Below the pieces are notes generated by a model. The model did not search any database and was not told the origin of the DNA. It was given only the letters and a program-made list of their open reading frames with translations. A stretch of DNA of 64,000 nt, from NCBI GenBank assembly GCA_003577145.1, contig QEUP01000015.1:1-64000 (forward strand), written 5' to 3'. The DNA comes from Acidobacteriota bacterium (GTDB taxonomy: Bacteria > Actinomycetota > Acidimicrobiia > Acidimicrobiales > Microtrichaceae). Below are positions 43,872-52,306 of this stretch, piece after piece. Made by a program: the position numbers and the translations under genes. The stretch's first letter is position 1, and every line of letters starts with the position of its first letter.

Positions 43872-44438
43872 TCAAGATCCCGGAAACCGGCGGTAGCCTT
43901 CCTCGAGCTCGACCCCGCAGGAGTTCAGGGCGAACGCCACTGTGTGGTACTGGCCCACCGCGAAGATCAGGTCCAAGATCTGCTCGATCGACAAGTGGCG
44001 CCCGAGCCGCTGCCAGGTCGCCTCCGAGATCGAGCTCTCCGAGTGCAAATCGTCGGCGGCCTCCAGCAACGCCTTCTCATCTGCTCCCCAACGGTCATCG
44101 GCGGGCCCGCCTGCCACGGCCGCGATCTCCTCGTCATCCAAGCCAAGGGCCTCGGCGATGGCGACGTGATGGCCCCACTCGTACTCCGCCCGGCAGTTCC
44201 ATGCGGTCCGCAGTATGAGCAGCTCCCGGTCGCGGGGCGACAGGGTGCTCTTGTTCAAGACGTGGTTGCCGAACACCATCCAGCGCTTCAACAGCTTGGG
44301 GTGGTGGGCCAGGGTGGTGAATATGTTGAACGGCGCAGGACCGCCGCTGAGGTTGGCATCGGCACCGACCCGCGCCAACACCTCGGCGTGCTCGTCGGTC
44401 CACATGTCCTCGGGCAGTGGTTGGAGCCGGGGGTTCAT
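43872..44438 (-). CDS. Carboxymuconolactone decarboxylase family protein
   Basis: A 188-residue AhpD-like alpha-helical protein. LSPRDRELLILRTAWNCRAEYEWGHHVAIA contains the family core: Glu, the Cys of WNC and the EWGHH block. Only one cysteine of the AhpD CxxC pair is present, so peroxidase activity is unlikely; it fits the decarboxylase-like branch that in actinobacteria often sits in aromatic or steroid degradation. The second helix block HLSIEQILDLIFAVGQYHTVAFALNS is also typical. It is convergent with parE, 34 nt away. Confidence 0.9.
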   Translation of the reverse strand: MNPRLQPLPEDMWTDEHAEVLARVGADANLSGGPAPFNIFTTLAHHPKLLKRWMVFGNHVLNKSTLSPRDRELLILRTAWNCRAEYEWGHHVAIAEALGLDDEEIAAVAGGPADDRWGADEKALLEAADDLHSESSISEATWQRLGRHLSIEQILDLIFAVGQYHTVAFALNSCGVELEEGYRRFPGS

Positions 44439-44688
44439 CTGTCACCTAGCCAGCTGGTACCGGTCATGTCGTCCCAGCAGTACATCCATCCATTGCCGCA
44501 TACGACATCGGATTCGATCCCGAGGGTACTCCAGGACGCGCAGGCTTCAATGGGAGCACGAGCATGGAGCGATGCTGGGCTGTGACTACCACCGCCTGTG
44601 ACGAGCCCGAGGTCGAGGAGGCGAAAGTGGTCGGACCCGTACGGCGATTCCGAGGGCTGACACAGCCACACCAAGGAGAAGCGACCCC

Positions 44689-46068
44689 TCAGTCCTCGAC
44701 AACATGGCGGGAGAACGCGTCCAGCGCCCGCTCCCAGCGGCTCTTGTCGAAGGGGAGCCCGGGTCGAACGCACTCAGCCGCCTCCCAACCCATCGCCAGG
44801 GCATGGTGGGTGTTGTCGGGTACGAACAGGCCTTGGCGTCCCAGCGTCACGAAACGGTCTTGTCCTGCGACCCAGGACATGACCGGTTCGAGGTGGTCCC
44901 GGTAGTTCAGGCGGTAGACCGGGTACACGTCGCGCAGCCGCTTGACCTGCACCTCGACTGCCTCGACTGCCGGGAGGCCCTGATCGGGCAGGGCCCCCGA
45001 GACGATCTCCCCGGCCTCTGCAGGGGAAGCCTCCCAGATCGCATCGCCGGCCCAACAGGGGATCTCGGCGCACAAGACGGTACGGGCCGCCGGGTCCTCG
45101 CCGTCCCGGTAGTTCTTGGGCTCGGACAACCGGCTCATCGCCACGTCGGGAGCAGGGAAGTAGTGGGCGTCGAACTCCGTGTAACGCTCCTGGGCCAACA
45201 GCAGGTAGACGAGCACCACACTGCGGTGCTCGAGCCCGCCGAGCAGATCCACGAGCCGGGCCGGGGGTGGCTTCACCCGGCGAATCGTCCGACCGAGGGG
45301 CGCCGTCGACAACACGACGCCTCCGGTGGCGCTGCTGCCGTCGTCGAGCGCCACCTCCCCGGCGGTGACGTCGATGCCGGTCAACTCGGCTCCGAGGCGC
45401 AGCTCGGCGCCCGCGGTGACAGCCGCCTCGGCAAGGCAGTCGCAGATCGCGCCGAAGCCGTGCTTCGGGTAGTAGAAGCCGGCACCGGTTCGGGGGCGGC
45501 CCGGCAGCACTCGGCGGGCGACGTCGACCGGTGAGCGCGCGCTGACCCGGCGGTGCGCCAGGTCGCCGTGCAGCTGCTCAGGATCGACACCCCAGATCTT
45601 GCGGGCGTAGGGTCGGTAGAAGCCCTCACCCACGGTTGGGCCCAACCCGGCGCGCACCACCTCTGCGAAGCTGTCGCGGCGAGGACGCCTGAACGGCGAG
45701 ACAACGGCGTCCACCGACGCCCTCAACGCGAAGCCGCGGGGTAGACGAGACACCATGTCGGCGGCTCTCAAGGGAAATGCGACCCAACGGCCCTGCAGGC
45801 GGATCCTTCCGTTGCGCCGGCGTTCCTGCAGCTCCGCCCCGAGCAGCTCCCGCAAAGCCCCCAGGATCTCGGGGGAGATGGAGGGGTGCAGCCGGTGAGA
45901 ACCGAAGTCGACGCTCACTCCGCCGACCGTGAAGCTGCCGCTCATGCCTCCGACCCGCTCGGAGCGCTCGACCACCAGTACGTCAAGACCCCGGCGTGCC
46001 ATCCGCCAGGCGGCGCTGAGACCGGCCGGACCGGCGCCGATCACGACCGCGTCATATGACCGCGTCAT
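44689..46068 (-). CDS. FAD-dependent oxidoreductase, UDP-galactopyranose-mutase/amine-oxidase-like
   Basis: A 459-residue flavoprotein. The N-terminal dinucleotide motif VIGAGPAGLSAAWRMARRG (9-27) is followed by VVERSERVGGMSGSF and the substrate-domain block DFGSHRLHPS. VVLSTAPLG and the closing LGRQGLFVPDNTHHALAMGWEAAECV are as in protoporphyrinogen-oxidase-like and UDP-galactopyranose-mutase-like proteins. Its ATG overlaps the stop of the glycosyltransferase fusion by 4 bp inside a 13-bp tandem duplication. Coupling to a glycosyltransferase supports a nucleotide-sugar or glycolipid substrate, but amine or polyprenyl oxidation cannot be excluded. Confidence 0.87.
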   Translation of the reverse strand: MTRSYDAVVIGAGPAGLSAAWRMARRGLDVLVVERSERVGGMSGSFTVGGVSVDFGSHRLHPSISPEILGALRELLGAELQERRRNGRIRLQGRWVAFPLRAADMVSRLPRGFALRASVDAVVSPFRRPRRDSFAEVVRAGLGPTVGEGFYRPYARKIWGVDPEQLHGDLAHRRVSARSPVDVARRVLPGRPRTGAGFYYPKHGFGAICDCLAEAAVTAGAELRLGAELTGIDVTAGEVALDDGSSATGGVVLSTAPLGRTIRRVKPPPARLVDLLGGLEHRSVVLVYLLLAQERYTEFDAHYFPAPDVAMSRLSEPKNYRDGEDPAARTVLCAEIPCWAGDAIWEASPAEAGEIVSGALPDQGLPAVEAVEVQVKRLRDVYPVYRLNYRDHLEPVMSWVAGQDRFVTLGRQGLFVPDNTHHALAMGWEAAECVRPGLPFDKSRWERALDAFSRHVVED

Positions 46069-46077
46069 ATGACCGCG
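46045..46077. repeat. 13-bp tandem duplication at a gene junction
   Basis: GACCGCGTCATAT is repeated head to tail at 46045-46057 and 46058-46070, followed by a partial third copy (GACCGCG). The duplication spans the stop/start overlap of two genes; with a single copy the FAD gene's ATG would run into TGA after four codons. Confidence 0.85.
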
Positions 46078-47846
46078 AGATCCGGCTCAGCCTGCTCGGC
46101 TGCCTCGCTGCGCCGTTGCCCGTTGATCTCCCGATGAACTGCAGGCAGAACGGCTCTGAGGTAGCGGCCCAGCCTTATGAAGCTGTGCCCCTGGCGGCGG
46201 AAGTGGTACGAGATCGGTACCTCCTCGTACACGAAGCCCTTGGCCAGCAGATCGAGGGTCAGGACCTGCGCGTAGTTGTAGTCATGGATGATCTCGGCGT
46301 CGGCGGCGGCCGCAAGGGAGAGCGCCCGATAGCCCGACTGGCCGTCGGTCAGCGGATGCCTGGACCAGAACGCCAACAGCTTGGTGAGCAGGCGGTTCCC
46401 GATCCGGCGATGAAGTCTCATGTGATCGATTCGCCCGGCGAACCGGGAACCGACCACGTAGTCAGCGCGACCTTCGAGGACGGGGCCGACGACAGAGGCG
46501 AGCTCCTCGGGTGGGTACTCGCCGTCGGCGTCGAAGAACGCGACAACCGCCGCGCCCCGCTCGACACCCAGACGCAGACCCTCCCGGACCGCGGCACCGA
46601 GGCCGCGGTTCTCGCTGAACGAGACCACCTCGGCACCGGCCTCGACGGCGATTTGTCGCGTGCTGTCCCGCGATCCGTCATCGATCACCATCACCCCGAC
46701 GCGCCGACCCCGAACGCTTGTCGGCACCCGCGCGATGACGTTGCCGATGCTCGCCTCCTCGTCGTGGGCGGGCATGAAGACCACGATCGGTGCGTCGTCG
46801 CGCAGAACGGCAACCGGTGGCCGGGGAGGCCGGGGTTCGGGCAACCGGAGGTGTCCCAGCAGCGAGGGGGCCGGCCAGACCAGCGACAACCCGCCGGCGA
46901 GCAGGGAGTACCCGGTCTTGAGAGCGTGGGCGGTCAATGCGGCTGCGAGAGCGACCTCACCGCCGATACCCAAGGCAACGTAGGCCGCAACCGACGCTGC
47001 CTCGTAGGTCCCGAACCCACCAGGGGCAACCGCCGCGAGCTGAGCTCCGACCGACACGGAGGTGACCAGAACCGCCTCGTGAGGACGCAGACCGATGCCC
47101 ACCCAATGAGCGGACTGCCACACCAGCACCGCCTCGAGCAGCCAGGCGGCGACCACTGCGCCCATCACGGCGGGTCCCGGCATGCGTACCCGCCCTCTCC
47201 CGGTCTGCCCGACGTGGCGCAGCCAGATCATCGCTCCCGCCCCGGCTGCCACCAGAGCCGGCAGGAGCAGCCAGAGCCAGCCACCGAGCACACCGGCCAA
47301 CACCGCCGGCCCGGTGATCGCGGCGAGGAGGAAGACCGCCACCATGTCAGCGAGGCGCAGGGTGAGGGTGGATGCGGTCGCCTCCCGCGCACCGATCCCG
47401 CTCCGACGGACGATGCTCAGCACCCTGAACGACTCACCGAGTCGCAGCGGGAGCACATGGTTTGCCCCGAGCGCCAGATGAACACCCGCGGCGCTTTGAC
47501 CCAGCGAGAGGTCGGGGAGCACCCAGGTCCACGCCGCCGCCCGCAGGGCGAAAGCGGACCCGAAGACGGCCAGCACCGCCATCACGCTCAACGGCGCAGA
47601 GGACAAGGACTGCCACGCGCGGGCCAAGGCGTCGGTGTCGACGGTGCGGGCAACCACCACGCCGGCACCTACCATCACCGCCAGACCGAGAGGCAGCGCC
47701 AGCACAACCGGGACGCGTCGCCCGCGCCGACGTGGGCCTGCACCAGCACGCCTTTGCCGGCGGGGTCCTCGAAGCGCAACCGGGACGCGTCGCCCGCGCC
47801 GATGTGAGGGTCTCGGCTTCGATCTCGGTTGAGTTGTTGCTGCCAT
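46065..47846 (-). CDS. Fusion of a lysylphosphatidylglycerol-synthase-type membrane domain and a GT2 glycosyltransferase
   Basis: A 593-residue fusion. After an Arg/Pro-rich N-terminus (1-45), residues 46-330 form a polytopic membrane domain of the LPG_synthase_TM/AglD type (HLALGANHVLPLRLGESFRVLSI, SVGAQLAAVAPGGFGTYEAASVA). Residues 350-560 are a GT2 domain: VVFMPAHDEEASIGNVI, VMVIDDGSRDSTRQI, FFDADGEYPPEEL, VVGSRFAG, DGQSGYRAL. Such pairs transfer a sugar to polyprenyl phosphate and may help move it across the membrane. The N-terminus arises partly from an in-frame 72-bp duplication. No good ribosome-binding site precedes ATG 47846. The downstream FAD gene overlaps by 4 bp. Confidence 0.88.
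   Translation of the reverse strand: MAATTQPRSKPRPSHRRGRRVPVALRGPRRQRRAGAGPRRRGRRVPVVLALPLGLAVMVGAGVVVARTVDTDALARAWQSLSSAPLSVMAVLAVFGSAFALRAAAWTWVLPDLSLGQSAAGVHLALGANHVLPLRLGESFRVLSIVRRSGIGAREATASTLTLRLADMVAVFLLAAITGPAVLAGVLGGWLWLLLPALVAAGAGAMIWLRHVGQTGRGRVRMPGPAVMGAVVAAWLLEAVLVWQSAHWVGIGLRPHEAVLVTSVSVGAQLAAVAPGGFGTYEAASVAAYVALGIGGEVALAAALTAHALKTGYSLLAGGLSLVWPAPSLLGHLRLPEPRPPRPPVAVLRDDAPIVVFMPAHDEEASIGNVIARVPTSVRGRRVGVMVIDDGSRDSTRQIAVEAGAEVVSFSENRGLGAAVREGLRLGVERGAAVVAFFDADGEYPPEELASVVGPVLEGRADYVVGSRFAGRIDHMRLHRRIGNRLLTKLLAFWSRHPLTDGQSGYRALSLAAAADAEIIHDYNYAQVLTLDLLAKGFVYEEVPISYHFRRQGHSFIRLGRYLRAVLPAVHREINGQRRSEAAEQAEPDLAVI
47705..47802. repeat. 26-bp direct repeat, 72 bp apart, within the glycosyltransferase N-terminus
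   Basis: CAACCGGGACGCGTCGCCCG and the next six bases occur identically at 47705-47730 and 47777-47802. The 72-bp period is 24 codons, so the reading frame is kept and the protein shows RRGRRVPV twice. Confidence 0.85.
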
Positions 47847-47864
47847 GGGCTCGACGAGCGGGCG

Positions 47865-47880
47865 TTAGGCTACCTTTACA
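47865..47880. promoter_or_regulatory. Possible iron-box (IdeR/DtxR-like) site
   Basis: TTAGGCTACCTTTACA lies 33 nt before the ATG of the iron-type binding protein. Its first half matches seven of eight bases of the DtxR/IdeR half-site TTAGGTTA; the second half fits poorly. The position suits an operator for an iron-uptake gene, but the match is partial. Confidence 0.35.
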
Positions 47881-47913
47881 CCCCTCGGTTGGCAACGCTA
47901 GCCTCGGCTGATC

Positions 47914-48951
47914 ATGCCTTCGCAATCCAACCCCCGCCCGCGGCGGGCCTTCCGGTGCGGCACCGCCCTCGTACTGGCGGTCTGTGCGTTGGGCGGCCTC
48001 CTGACGTCGTGCGGCAGCGGCGCGAGCGTCACCATCTACTCGGGGCGCTCCGAAGACCTCGTGATGCCGATCCTCGAGCGCTTCGCCGAGGAGACGGGCA
48101 TCAGCGTCGATGTGCGGTGGGGCGACAGCGCCGAGCTGGCGTTGCAGGTGACCGAGGAAGGCGATGCGACGCCGGCAGACGTGTTCTTGAGTCAGAGCCC
48201 CGGCGCGCTCGGCTTGCTCGACGAAGAGGGGTTGTTGGCCGAGCTGCCCACCGAGACGCTGGACCTCGTCGAGGAGCAGAACCGCGCGAGCGACGGCTCC
48301 TGGGTCGGCGTGTCGGGTCGCAAGCGGGTACTCGTCTACAACCGCGACCTCGTCGACGAGGCGGACCTCCCCGAATCGGTCCTGGACCTGACCGACCCCG
48401 CCTACCGAGGCATGGTCGCCGTCGCCCCCGAGAACGCCTCGTTCCAGGATTTCGTGACCGGGATGCGGACCGTGATGGGCGACGACGAGACGCTCGCGTG
48501 GCTGGAGGGCATGGCCGCCAACGACGTGCAGACCGAGGCCAACAACAACGCCATCGTCGAAGCGGTTTCACGCGGCGAGATCCCCATGGGTCTGGTCAAC
48601 CACTACTACAACTACCGCTTCCTCGAAGAGGACCCTTCCCTCCCCAGCGTCAACTACGACTTCTCGCCTGACGACATCGGCTCCATGATGATCGTCACCG
48701 GCGCCGCCGTCATCGAGGGTCACGACACGCCCGAAGCCCAGCAGTTGGTGGAGTTCCTCCTCGCAGACGAGGCCCAGGAGTTCTTCACCAACGAGACATT
48801 CGAGTACCCACTCGCCATCGGCTCGGAGCCGGCCGACATGCTCCCGCCGCTCGAGGAGGGCTTCACGCTGGACACCATCGACCTGGACGAGCTGGGTGGG
48901 GATCTGGAGACTACGGTGGAGCTCATCGAGCAGTCGGGCATCAACGGCTAG
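47914..48951 (+). CDS. Iron(III) ABC-transporter substrate-binding lipoprotein
   Basis: A 345-residue lipoprotein of the FbpA/FutA family. The lipobox is LLTSC (Cys33). The mature protein begins with ASVTIYSGRSEDLVMPILERFAEETGI, the family's standard first strand and helix. NHYYNYRF (229-236) contains the paired tyrosines (231-232) that bind Fe3+. No histidine or Asp ligand pair as in carboxylate-independent variants is obvious. The permease gene follows after 81 nt. No ATPase gene is adjacent. A partial iron-box lies upstream, so control by an IdeR-type repressor is plausible. Confidence 0.92.
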   Translation: MPSQSNPRPRRAFRCGTALVLAVCALGGLLTSCGSGASVTIYSGRSEDLVMPILERFAEETGISVDVRWGDSAELALQVTEEGDATPADVFLSQSPGALGLLDEEGLLAELPTETLDLVEEQNRASDGSWVGVSGRKRVLVYNRDLVDEADLPESVLDLTDPAYRGMVAVAPENASFQDFVTGMRTVMGDDETLAWLEGMAANDVQTEANNNAIVEAVSRGEIPMGLVNHYYNYRFLEEDPSLPSVNYDFSPDDIGSMMIVTGAAVIEGHDTPEAQQLVEFLLADEAQEFFTNETFEYPLAIGSEPADMLPPLEEGFTLDTIDLDELGGDLETTVELIEQSGING

Positions 48952-49032
48952 CAACTGCGCAACGATGCCCGAGCGCGTCGGAAGCGACTGGAACGCAGTG
49001 CTTGTGGCAGGAACATCCGGCGAGGGTCCAAC

Positions 49033-50676
49033 GTGACACAGCTTGCTCAGCCCCTCGATTCGGCGCCTGACGCCGAAGCCGGCACTTCCACGCTGTCACC
49101 GACGAAGGCTCCGGCCACACTCACGATCATCTCGTTGCTGATCGGAGCGGCCTTCGCCGCCCCACTCACCTACATAGCCTGGCGAAACCTGACGCTGGGC
49201 TCTGACCTGTGGGCCGAGATCTCCGATCCCGAAGTCCTCGCGGCGCTGGGCCGCAGCGCGTTGTTGGCCACGGTGGTCTCCGCCACAGCCGCCGTTGCAG
49301 GAACGGCCACGGCCTGGCTGACCACCCGCACCGACCTCCCGCTGCGACGGATGTGGCGGGTGCTCGCCCCGCTGCCGCTGATCTATCCGTCGTTCGTGGG
49401 TGCCGCCGCCATCGTGGCTGCCTTCGACACCGGCGGCCTGATCGAGCAATGGCTGGAACCGCTCGGCGTGGGGGCGCTACCCGATGTCGAGGGCTTCTGG
49501 GCCAGTTGGCTGGTCCTCACGCTCTTCACCTATCCCTTCGTCCACCTGCCTGTTGCCGCCCGGCTGCGCACCCTGCCTCCCTCGCTGGAGGAGTCTGCAC
49601 GCCTGCTCGGTGGATCACCCCGCCGCGTCTTCCGGACCGTCGTCCTGCCACAGACGGCGCCCTCCATCTGGGCCGGCAGCCTCTTGGTCTTCCTCTACAC
49701 GCTGAGCGACTTCGGTGTGGTGGACATCCTCCGGTACAACACCCTGACCCGGGAGATCTACACCAACCGCGTCTACGACCAGCCACGCGCCATGGCCCTC
49801 GCGCTGCTGCTGGGCATCTTCGCCGTGCTCGTGGTCACAGCCGAACGCTCTGTGAACAAGCGCCGGCCGGTGACCGAGGCGAGCGGGCGGAGCCGGCCCC
49901 ACCAGGTAGCGCTACGCCACTGGCGCTGGCCGGCATTCGCCTTCATGCTCGCGTTCTTGGGGAACGCCCTCCTCGGTCCGATGCTCTCGCTGGCGTGGTG
50001 GGCATCGAAGGGGTTCGCCAACGAGGGTTGGGGACACCTGGGACAGCTCCTCAGCGAGGTGTCCCAGCCTGCTCTCAACAGCGCCTGGATCTCGGTGATC
50101 TCGGCGCTCATCGCCGTCGTCGCAGTGCTGCCGGTCGCCTATCTCACTGCTCGCCACAGGAACCGGCCGGGGGGTCTGGCCAACGCCTTCGTGGTGGGGG
50201 GCTTCGCGCTACCCGGCCTGGCGGTGGCACTGGCGGCTGTCTTCTGGGCCCTCAACACACCCGGAGCGAGCGCCTTCTACCAGACCTTCTTCCTCCTCGT
50301 GTTCGCCTACGTGGTTCACTTCGGCGCGCAATCGATGCGTGCTTCTCAGGTGGCGGTCGCTGCTGTCCCTACCCGCCTGGAAGACGCCGCGCGGACCCTC
50401 GGCGCCGGTAGGTGGCGACGACTCCTCACGCTGGAGCTACCCCTCATGCTTCCGGGGTTGCTGGCCGGGGGTGGGCTGGTCCTCTTGTCGGTCATGAAGG
50501 AGCTGCCGGCGACACTGATGCTCGCACCGATCGGCTTCAAGACGCTCGCCATCGAGATCTGGACCGCCCACGAGGACGCCTTCTTCGCCGAGATGGGCTC
50601 GGCCGCGATCGTGTTGGTGGTGCTGTCCGGTTTCCTCACGTGGCTGCTGGTGATCCGTCGTGCCGAGAGCTACTGA
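49033..50676 (+). CDS. Iron(III) ABC-transporter permease, two-domain
   Basis: A 547-residue inner-membrane permease of the FbpB/SfuB kind, with about twelve membrane segments and two internal copies of the ABC permease domain. The ATPase-binding EAA loops are EESARLLGGSPRRVFRTVVLP and EDAARTLGAGRWRRLLTLELP. GTG 49033 has GAGGG six bases upstream. The gene follows the binding protein. The expected ATP-binding protein is missing downstream, where an unrelated membrane protein gene starts by overlapping its last 17 bp. The ATPase must be elsewhere or shared. Confidence 0.92.
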   Translation: MTQLAQPLDSAPDAEAGTSTLSPTKAPATLTIISLLIGAAFAAPLTYIAWRNLTLGSDLWAEISDPEVLAALGRSALLATVVSATAAVAGTATAWLTTRTDLPLRRMWRVLAPLPLIYPSFVGAAAIVAAFDTGGLIEQWLEPLGVGALPDVEGFWASWLVLTLFTYPFVHLPVAARLRTLPPSLEESARLLGGSPRRVFRTVVLPQTAPSIWAGSLLVFLYTLSDFGVVDILRYNTLTREIYTNRVYDQPRAMALALLLGIFAVLVVTAERSVNKRRPVTEASGRSRPHQVALRHWRWPAFAFMLAFLGNALLGPMLSLAWWASKGFANEGWGHLGQLLSEVSQPALNSAWISVISALIAVVAVLPVAYLTARHRNRPGGLANAFVVGGFALPGLAVALAAVFWALNTPGASAFYQTFFLLVFAYVVHFGAQSMRASQVAVAAVPTRLEDAARTLGAGRWRRLLTLELPLMLPGLLAGGGLVLLSVMKELPATLMLAPIGFKTLAIEIWTAHEDAFFAEMGSAAIVLVVLSGFLTWLLVIRRAESY

Positions 50677-52141
50677 CGCGAGGGTCGCCTCGGAATCACC
50701 GTCGACCGCTCGCCAACCGCCTGACTCGGTCGAGAGCCGGCCCGTCCTCCGCCTCGTGGCGCTGATCGGGCTCGTGGTCTGGGCGTGGAGCTCGGTAGCC
50801 GCCTGGGCCCCGGCAACCAGGGGGGCGCAGACGACAGCCGACGAGCCCCAGTACCTACTGACCGCCCAGAGCCTCGGGACCGACCTCGATCTGGACATCT
50901 CCAACCAGCTAGCGGAGGGTCAGTACCGGTCATACCACGAGGTCGCGCTCGACGAGCAGACCTTCGAGCTGGACCGGTCCGGAACGCAGATCAGCCCCCA
51001 CGATCCCCTGCTCCCCCTGCTGCTCGCCCTCCCCATGCGACTCGGCGGATGGGTCCTGGCCAAGCTCACGCTCGCCGCCTTTGCGGGCGCAACCGCCGCC
51101 GTCGCCGCCTGGACCGCAGTGCATCGTTTCGGCGTGCGCCGAGCCACGGCGGCGGCGGCCGTCCTCGTGTTCTTCCTGACCGCACCTCTCACGACCTACG
51201 GGACTCAGATCTACCCCGAGATGCCCGCCGCGCTCGCGGTATTGCTGGCTGTCGCGGCCGTCACTGCCCGTCCGAGCAGCGCCTCGGTGAGCGTGATGGT
51301 GGCTGCCCTGGTGTGCCTGCCATGGCTCTCGCTGAAGTACACCCCGCTTGCCGCGACGATCGGCCTGATAGGCCTCATGACGCTCGCCCGGGGTGGCAAC
51401 CGGCGCCTCATCGCGACCTACCTGCTCGCGCTGGCGACGATGGCCGTCGTCTACGCCGTGACCCACCGGGCCATCTACGGGTCCTGGGCCGCTTATGCCA
51501 CCGGTGACCACTTCGTGTCGCAAGGCGAGCTGTCTGTCGTGGGAACGGACCCCGACTTCGCGGGGCGAAGCGTCCGGCTCGTGGCACTGTTGGTCGACCG
51601 CACGTTCGGCCTGGCAGCCTGGGCGCCGGCCTGGCTGCTCATCACACCCGCCATCGGGGGGCTGGTACGCCGGCGACCGAGCAACTGGGCGACCCTCCTC
51701 GTCCCGGCTCTGGTGGGGTGGCTGACCGCGACCTACCTGGCACTCACGATGAACGGGTGGTGGTGGCCCGGGCGCCAGTTGGTGGTCGTGCTTCCCCTGC
51801 TCGTCATCGCAGTGGCCTGGTGGGCGGACAGCCGGCCGGCAGTCACACCCCTGATGCTCGCCCTCGGGGCCATCGGCGTCGTTTCGTGGTCGTGGGTGCT
51901 GGTGGAGGCCTACCTCGGCCAGCTGACACTGATCGTCGACTTCTGGGAGACCGGCAACCCGCTGTTCGCCGCCTGGCGGCTCCTCCTCCCCGCCCACTTC
52001 GAACCGAACCACCTCACGGGTCTGTTGATCGGGGTCTGGTCAGCCCTACTCGTCGGGGCCGCCATCTGGGGTTACGCCACCCAACCACTCCCGATCTCCC
52101 CCCAAGGGGCCTCAGCCCGGACCGTGCGGGCTCGACCCTGA
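50660..52141 (+). CDS. Polytopic membrane protein, possible GT-C glycosyltransferase
   Basis: A 493-residue protein with about ten hydrophobic segments. After the first, the extracytoplasmic loop contains ADEPQYLLTAQSL, resembling the (D)EPQYL/DEP motif seen in GT-C and DUF2142-type glycosyltransferases. The C-terminal half has NGWWWPGRQLVVVLPLL, as in some mannosyl- or arabinosyltransferase-like proteins. I do not recognise a named family. The GTG at 50660 overlaps the permease gene by 17 bp. Together with the upstream fused GT2 and the DUF2142/GT2 pair near 6.4-8.8 kb, it suggests envelope-glycan synthesis; that is inference. Confidence 0.78.
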   Translation: MPRATDARVASESPSTARQPPDSVESRPVLRLVALIGLVVWAWSSVAAWAPATRGAQTTADEPQYLLTAQSLGTDLDLDISNQLAEGQYRSYHEVALDEQTFELDRSGTQISPHDPLLPLLLALPMRLGGWVLAKLTLAAFAGATAAVAAWTAVHRFGVRRATAAAAVLVFFLTAPLTTYGTQIYPEMPAALAVLLAVAAVTARPSSASVSVMVAALVCLPWLSLKYTPLAATIGLIGLMTLARGGNRRLIATYLLALATMAVVYAVTHRAIYGSWAAYATGDHFVSQGELSVVGTDPDFAGRSVRLVALLVDRTFGLAAWAPAWLLITPAIGGLVRRRPSNWATLLVPALVGWLTATYLALTMNGWWWPGRQLVVVLPLLVIAVAWWADSRPAVTPLMLALGAIGVVSWSWVLVEAYLGQLTLIVDFWETGNPLFAAWRLLLPAHFEPNHLTGLLIGVWSALLVGAAIWGYATQPLPISPQGASARTVRARP

Positions 52142-52306
52142 TCGGTCATCCGCTAGCGCGGGCAGCTCGCGGCACACCCGATGAATGCCCCTGCTGTCAG
52201 CCCCTCACGCTACTCGGGTCCTCACCGCGGACAATCGGGTCAAACACGCCCAAGTAGGCGTCGATCATCCTAGGGGCCGCCCGAGCACCGAGCCGCGCCC
52301 CTGGAC

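Noticed and set aside
46056-47807. 583-residue plus-strand frame opposite the glycosyltransferase fusion
   Set aside because: It is Arg/Gln/His-rich without recognisable domains, while the minus strand encodes a clean membrane-GT2 fusion.
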